Below, piece after piece: positions 43,101-50,259 of a stretch of DNA of 64,000 nt; the stretch's first letter is position 1; each line of letters opens with the position of its first letter. Under the pieces are notes generated by a model. That model searched no databases and had not been told where the DNA came from. It saw only the letters and a list, made by a program, of their open reading frames with translations. Source of the stretch: Alviniconcha marisindica. Lineage: Eukaryota; Mollusca; Gastropoda; Provannidae. The DNA is taken from the NCBI GenBank assembly GCA_018857735.1, contig JABMCL010001863.1, positions 124,001-188,000 of the forward strand. The letters are read 5' to 3'. The position numbers and the translations under genes were made by a program.

Positions 43101-46090
43101 GTCTGAGGGAATGATAAGGTGGAGCAAACAAAAACGATTTATGGTCGTTCACATTGTGGTAATTAAAGATCAAGATAACATTTCATGTATGTTACATATT
43201 TTTATTCAGTCAAGCTGATGGGTACAGGTGTGCATACTTGGGTATAAATATAATGGGAGCACTGAATGAAGGCAGTGACTTTCTGATATGAGCTAGATTC
43301 CCAGTGCTTTGACATCTTGATGGATGTGTGATGACAGCCATTATGCACCTATACCATTTACAGGTAGGCATCCATATTAATTACATCATTACATATATAT
43401 TTACTAATCTTAAAATTAACTGTGGAACATTAAAAATGACCACTTACCACCACTGGCATTAGCAGGCACACGGAAGGAGAGGTCAATGTCGTATGGATTC
43501 TCAGAATAATAGTGCGCCATACTGGTATGACTTTTGTTCTTGTTATCATACATAGTGTAGCCTTCATCCGCTGAATCCTGGTCTTGCTTTTGCCAAGACA
43601 TTGTACACTCTGATGCCAAAAAGTGCCTATGGTGCCTCTTTTCTGCCATGAACCACTGCACACTTTCCTAGGGTGTAAATCTGATTTCAGTTTCTCATGA
43701 AATAAAAACACACATGTGCATTATAACGTTCATTTAATCTAATGGTCCCATTTTGTCTGATACATACATGCAGATCATATTCTTGCTACAACCAGTTCAA
43801 GTCTTGTTTGTTAACACCAGTGCAAATTTGGCAAAGAACTAAATCACACTCCTGTGTACCACCCAGCACCAGCCTAACCGTATGCGCAATATAATCTGTG
43901 TGATTAAAAATTAATCATTGCCTCACAAATTTATGAATTAAAATAAATCCAACATCTGCACTGAAAACTGATTAAAGATATTACTATTTGTGCTATTGTC
44001 AGAGCAGCTTTGCACTACATAGCAACTGGACTCCATTATTCATGTAGCACACACACTGAGCCATAAATCTCTGGCGAAGGGTGTGGAATAAGAAGTGTTG
44101 AAGACAAGCCTAATGTAGGGCATTACAACACTACAGGATTACATTCTCTGTCAGATCAACATACATAGTGACATAGCGGTTGTGAGCTCGTGAGAGGGAC
44201 TTGCCCATGCCTCACCTGTCAATAATAGGATTACTCTGCAGTATGTTTCTCTGTCCTAAATCAGGTCATGCACAGTTGAACTCTGTACCACACTTCTAAA
44301 TTAGTCAGCAATAGAAAACCATACGTATGCATAGCTGCAGGGCAGTTTGACCACTTCCAGTAATCCACTGAGTGCATGTCAAAACTAAACAAACTAAGTA
44401 CACTGTATCCTGGTCTTGATAAAAAAAAAATTTAAAAAAGGGGAAAAAAAGAGAAAAATTGCAGAAGCAAAAGAAAAAAAAAGAAGAAGAAGAAGAAGAA
44501 GACAAATACTAATAACATGGCATTATGGCAAGCAGAAAAGAAAAAGAAAATCCCAAAGACAAAACCTATACACATATTCTGCTCCTCTCCGCTTTACATT
44601 TTATTACTGTTCTTCTCAAGATAAAATAACAGCATAAGCTCACCAGTTGATAAATTGCTCCAGTGAACATTATAATGCTCATAAGTCAAACATACAGCTA
44701 GGAACTATTGGCTAATCCTCTTAGGGTGTGTACTTCAGTCATCCAGTGCAGAAATGATTTACAGACTGATTTCAAGTATGCAAAGCATTAAATATGTCAG
44801 CTGTGATCTGCAAGTCTTTTTTGTTTGTTTTTTGTTTGTAATACACAAAACAGCAAAACAGCACAACATAGATTTTTAATGTCTTCAGTTACCACATTTG
44901 TTCAAATGTTGGTGATTTGAATTAGTACCATACTCAATCAGCAAAACCTACCTGAATTGTCCATAACTAGATTACATGCATATCAGTGATGCGCATTATG
45001 CTACTTTGTTAGTTCCTATCATGAATGACAACACAAATAATATATTAGTATATACAACAACTTTAGTACATGTTTGTGCCATACTAAAAATCAAGAAAGG
45101 CTTTTAACTCACCTGTGAAATAACCATAATGCTGAAGGTGCTTCTTCATAAAACTTTCGTAAGGATTCTGAAAATCAAACAGAAACAAAGGAAACCCACT
45201 TTGCAAATTATTTAGAGAAAAATAAGTAGTCAATGAAGGCCGGTGCTAATAATAATGGAGCAATAACAGCACTCCTGATAGGATGGAAACTGGGGTGGCT
45301 CAGCAGCTGGAGTGCAAATATTCATATCCTGAAAGAATGGAAACTGGAGTGGCTCGACAGCTGGAGGCCACTCCAGTTTCCATTCTATCAGGATATGAAT
45401 ATTTGCTGTTATTGCTCCATTATTATAACAAAACTCTTTGGGAAGAACTGCAATAGCAGAGGCAGTGGCATGAGGTTTGCCATGGTTAAAGATCTTATTT
45501 GCACACTTTCCATAGTGGGTAACAGACTGAGAGACAGCCTGGGCTAAAGTGAAGCTTTGGGTCAAAGACACCTGCTCCACAGGGGAAATCCTAGTGGCAA
45601 CAAAGATTGCAGTCATCAAAGTAAATAACAACTTCAATTTTCTAGGCTTAAGTTGGATCCACAAGGAACTGAAGCCTGACACTGTCTACCTGGCCTGGCA
45701 CCAACACTACCTTCTTGAATAGGACCAAACGTCTAAGTGCATACATAGCATGCAGCAGATGGTCTAAACCCATACCTGCTTGTTGATATTAAAACCAAGT
45801 ATCCAACCCCATATCCAGACTGGACAAAACACAGAATTTTCTGTTCATAAGGGCACAGATTATGTAAATTTTCCAAAGGAACCAGCTGTGGAAATGACCG
45901 GCCCTCAGATCAATGTCCTTCTATTTCTAACACAGACTGGGACAAAAATCTGAAACGACTGCCAGCATTCTAAAACAGACTGGGACAACTTCAACTCTGA
46001 AAACAGCAACCAGATTATACCTCGTAATACACTAACAATTCTTCAAGACATTGTAAAATCAAGTTGGACTTAAATGAGGCCTCCAAAAAG

Positions 46091-46121
<31 letters not shown>

Positions 46122-46632
46122 GACAAACATTCCACTCTAAACCCAGACTCCCAAGGATCAATATGGAAATCAGGGATTGGTGGAATGATGTCAAGAAGCT
46201 GTGCTGTGACTTACAGGAGATTCAGATAAAGACCCAAAGTGGGCAAAGAACTACTGGAGACACACTGAAAAATTAATCTTCCTGAAATTCAGGCACTGCC
46301 ACTAAGAGTAAGACATTCTGGCCTTATGTTGGGTCCACAAGAATTAATAGCATAGGGTGTCACCTCTTACCAGTCTTAGTCTTAACCCATCTGAATGAAG
46401 GCTGAGATAGCTACTGCATGACCTAACTGATTTGGAGTGTCTACTGTCGGAATTTAGGCCCATACTGGCTGCAGTCTTTCTTTTCATACACATCATATCT
46501 TGTGCTACATTCACACAAGAATTGGTTCTGTAACTGCCAGTGCAAATTCTTGAGTATCACCAAAATAACTGTGTTTAAAAATAAACTGTCAGGAGAACTT
46601 CTTTATCTGAATCTGCATGCACTTTAAAACAG

Positions 46633-46697
<65 letters not shown>

Positions 46698-49600
46698 GTC
46701 AGCTGATGTACTTTTTTTTCCTTCTTCACAACCCATGCAGTCAGATTAATCAAAATTAATCTTTTCTTGAAGGATAAAAAATATTTTAAAAAATTAACCT
46801 ACAGGTTTATGAAATAGTACTTGTTTTCTGTAGCATTCCAAGCAAACAATTTGACATATTTTGGCAATCACAATAATGATTCTGACACCAACAGAATACA
46901 AATTACTGAATATGATCTGGTAGCGCACTCAAATTAAAAATTATGATGGGTTTATGAATAAGTTATTCACATGCACAGTGCCAGCTTGAGTGCAAATGTC
47001 ACAAAACATTGGAATTTTATTGTTTTAGTCATAACTACAGAGCTGCCTGTGCAGTGAGTCTTCAAAAGAGCAATTTTCTTCTTGCCAGATTGGAGGTGCC
47101 AGCAGACTCAGCTCAGTTGTTGAATTTGCATCTTTACTGATATTTCTGAGACTCTGGTGGCTGTTTTGTTTGTTTGACATACACAAGAAAAGCTGATCAG
47201 TTTCTGTTGCTTCTTGTCCGTCTTCAGGCACTTTTTCTGAGGCGCTGGTGTTCACCAAAAGCTGTTGGCTTATTCAAGCAGATGACTGAGCAGACAACAA
47301 TTTGCTGTAAGTAACTCAGAAATGAATGCACATGTCTGTGGTCAGAGAAGCAGAAGCTAGTACTCAATCTGAGTACTCTCCATAATTTACCATGTGTACC
47401 ATCACACATACACATACCTTTGGAAAAACAGATGCGCTGAAGTTGAGAAAAGTTGATAAAGCAAACAGGTTAGACATTGAGATCTCCATCAAAGGCATCA
47501 GGAAACTTCTACAAAACCTGAATCCCCCGAAAGCTGCTGGTCTTGACAACATCTCCTGCCAACTGCTGAAATTAGTTGCACAGGAGATTGCACCAGCACT
47601 GACCTTACTCTTCAGGAAGTCCATCAATACTGGAGAAGTCCAGACTGCCTGAAAACACACCCTCATCCAACCAGTGTTTAAAAAAAAAAGGAGACCGTAG
47701 CTCCCCATCAAACTACCAACCCATTTCCTTAACATTGGTATGTGGGAAGCTTCTGGAACACAAAGTCTGCACAGGAATAACTTCTCACTTTGACCACAAC
47801 AACATCCTGGTTGACACCCAGCATGGCTTCCATAAGTGAAGATCCTGCAAGACACAGCTCATCCTGACTGTGGATGACCTGTCAGCAGAGCTTGATGAAA
47901 GAGGGCAAACGGACACCATCCTGCTCAACTTTGCCAAGGCCTTCAACAAGGTGCACCACCAATGACTTCTCCTCAAGCTTCACTACTATGGTGTCCCTGA
48001 AAATACCCACCATTGGGTTGAGAACTTTCTCTACCAAAGGACCCAGCAAGTTGTTGTAGAGGGAAAGGTGTCATCAACAGGCCAAGTGACCTGTGGTGTT
48101 CCACAAGGATCTGTCCTTGGTCCTACTTGTTTCTTTTTTTCTTTTTTAATTTTGTTGTTGTTGTTGCTGTCCCATCATCTGTGCCGACCTCAGAGGCACT
48201 GCTCCTGTGCCACTCGTCCCGGCATCCCCACCTTCAGCCACACCCAGGGCTCATTCCGCATCGTGGCCCCGCCCCCAGAGGTCCACAGGAGGAGACGTCA
48301 GAATGTTGGTAGGCTGCCATCCAAAGGAAACACTGCACTGCTGCTGAGTCACTTCGGTGGTGTTCAGTAGTGCCTGTTCTGATTGAACATACACAGGACA
48401 CCACCTACTGTGCCCCCTACTGATGACAATGTTAGCTAAGTCGCGGTGTCAGACTGAGTGAGCGTCCCCCCAGAGAGCAGACCGCTGCTATGTCCCTCCA
48501 CCAATCCTCCTATGTGGACTCTCTGATGTTGAAGGCTTTGATCAGAATTGCCTCAGGCAAGGGAGGAGGGAGGAACACTGAGACTGAGACCACCACAAGA
48601 GTGTGGCATGAAGGGCTACAGAAGCTGAGACTTTTTTTAATTTTTATTTATGCAGTGATCAATGAGGATGAGGATGATAACTGATGATGCTATGGAGGTC
48701 CATTTTTGGTTTGAGACTACTTGACAGGGCCGCAGACCACGCTTACTGTCATAATTAAGCCGGTGTTACCCAGGCCCGGGAACTGTGGCACCTGCAGTGT
48801 TGGTCAACTAATTAGAGCAACACCCTCAAAGACGCATCCATGAAGTGGATGAAGCTCGGCTGTGTGGTTCCAGCCTTCCCACTGGGCCCATAGCACTCCC
48901 AGCTCTGGGCAGGTGCCGGCCAGGGCTGAAAAATCTCACATGACTCTGATGGGATTCGAACCCCAGACCTTCTGACCTGCAATCTGATGCACTAACCACT
49001 GTGCTACAGGGGTTGGTCCCTACCTGTTTCAAGCCTACATCAACAACCTCTCCAAGAACATCAAGTCACAAGTGAGATTGTTTGCAGATGACATGATATT
49101 ATAACACAAAATCCAGTCCCAAAGAGACACCAACATACTCCAAAAAGACCTGGATAAACTTGAACACTGGGAGAAACCCTGCCAGGTAACTTTCAATGTT
49201 GACAAGTGCCACATCCTGAAGGTCTCCAGAAAGAGAAACTTGTCAATGACTACTCCCTCCATGGCCAAGTTCTTGGAAAGGTCAAGAAGGCCAAGTACCT
49301 CAATGTGGGGTTGACAAAAGACCTCAACTGGGGATCCCACATCCACACCATCACAGCCAAAGCAAACAGGACCAGTGCATTCATTTGTTGAAATCTGAGG
49401 AGTCCATCACAGTCCAGACAAAGTGCTAAAAGGGCACTGCCTGCCCAGTCTTGGAGTATGCCACCCCAGCATGGGGCCCTCACCAGAAACACCTATAGGA
49501 CAAACTGGAGATTAGTACGCTTAGGCCCCATTACCTCTTTTTAGCCTGCTTTTTTTGTACCATCCCTAGGTCTTATTTAATTTTCTTCTCCTTTATTCAC

Positions 49601-50216
49601 ACCACCAGTTGTGGAATGTTGCCCAAACTACTGGATTTCCACATTATAATGAAGAAGAAGGTCAAATACAGACATAGCAGGCTATTCAGCATTTCTGCCA
49701 CACAGCAACAATTATAGGACAGACAACCACTTGCACAGATGTATTGATATAGGTCATTATGGTCAGACTTTTAAAAACTTTATTGAATCAGTCCATGACT
49801 GGCAACAAGTGGAAATGCACATTACTGCAATTCCCACAGGGTTAGTATTTGAGGGTCACAATGAGTTGATACCCATTTTTTCAAATGTATGGAGGCCATC
49901 CAGTCATTTTTGTTGTTCATTTACTCACACTGCATGATTATCACATAACAGCACAGGTAACAAAGAAAGTCAGAGACATCAGCATGTCACGTTCTCCAAC
50001 CAATGGTTGTTGACTACTTGAGTTCCTCTTTTGTCAGGTTTCACAAACATCTGTAAAAAGTCTGGCCCACTTGCTGCTGAAGTCACAACTACCATCACAT
50101 TTTTACTGAGATTAGATGATTCTTTTGTTCAATTTGGTATTCTTGACTGTAAAATGTGATTGTGATTCTGTTTGCAAAAACAGTAGTGCTGTTTTGTGGA
50201 AAATCAAATGTGTGTG

Positions 50217-50259
<43 letters not shown>

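Larger units (their letters stand above)
46060..49510 (+). mobile_element. Decayed non-LTR retrotransposon (CR1/Jockey-like reverse transcriptase)
   Basis: Endonuclease-to-RT linker-like [16 protein letters not shown] at about 46,165. From 47,400 a reverse transcriptase appears: [20 protein letters not shown], then [75 protein letters not shown], then after an 880-bp insertion [11 protein letters not shown]. Frame changes and stops (for example after GEVQTA at 47,650) make it non-functional. 46,300-47,390 contains a CA repeat (46,633-46,695) and unassigned sequence, so that part may be another insertion. Confidence 0.9.

Noticed and set aside
44305..44637. Poly-Ser/Phe and Lys/Arg-rich frames
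   Set aside because: They read through an A/GAA-rich tract in the intron.
45230..45682. 150-codon minus-strand frame
   Set aside because: Palindrome and retroelement-derived; both strands give similar peptides because of the inverted repeat.
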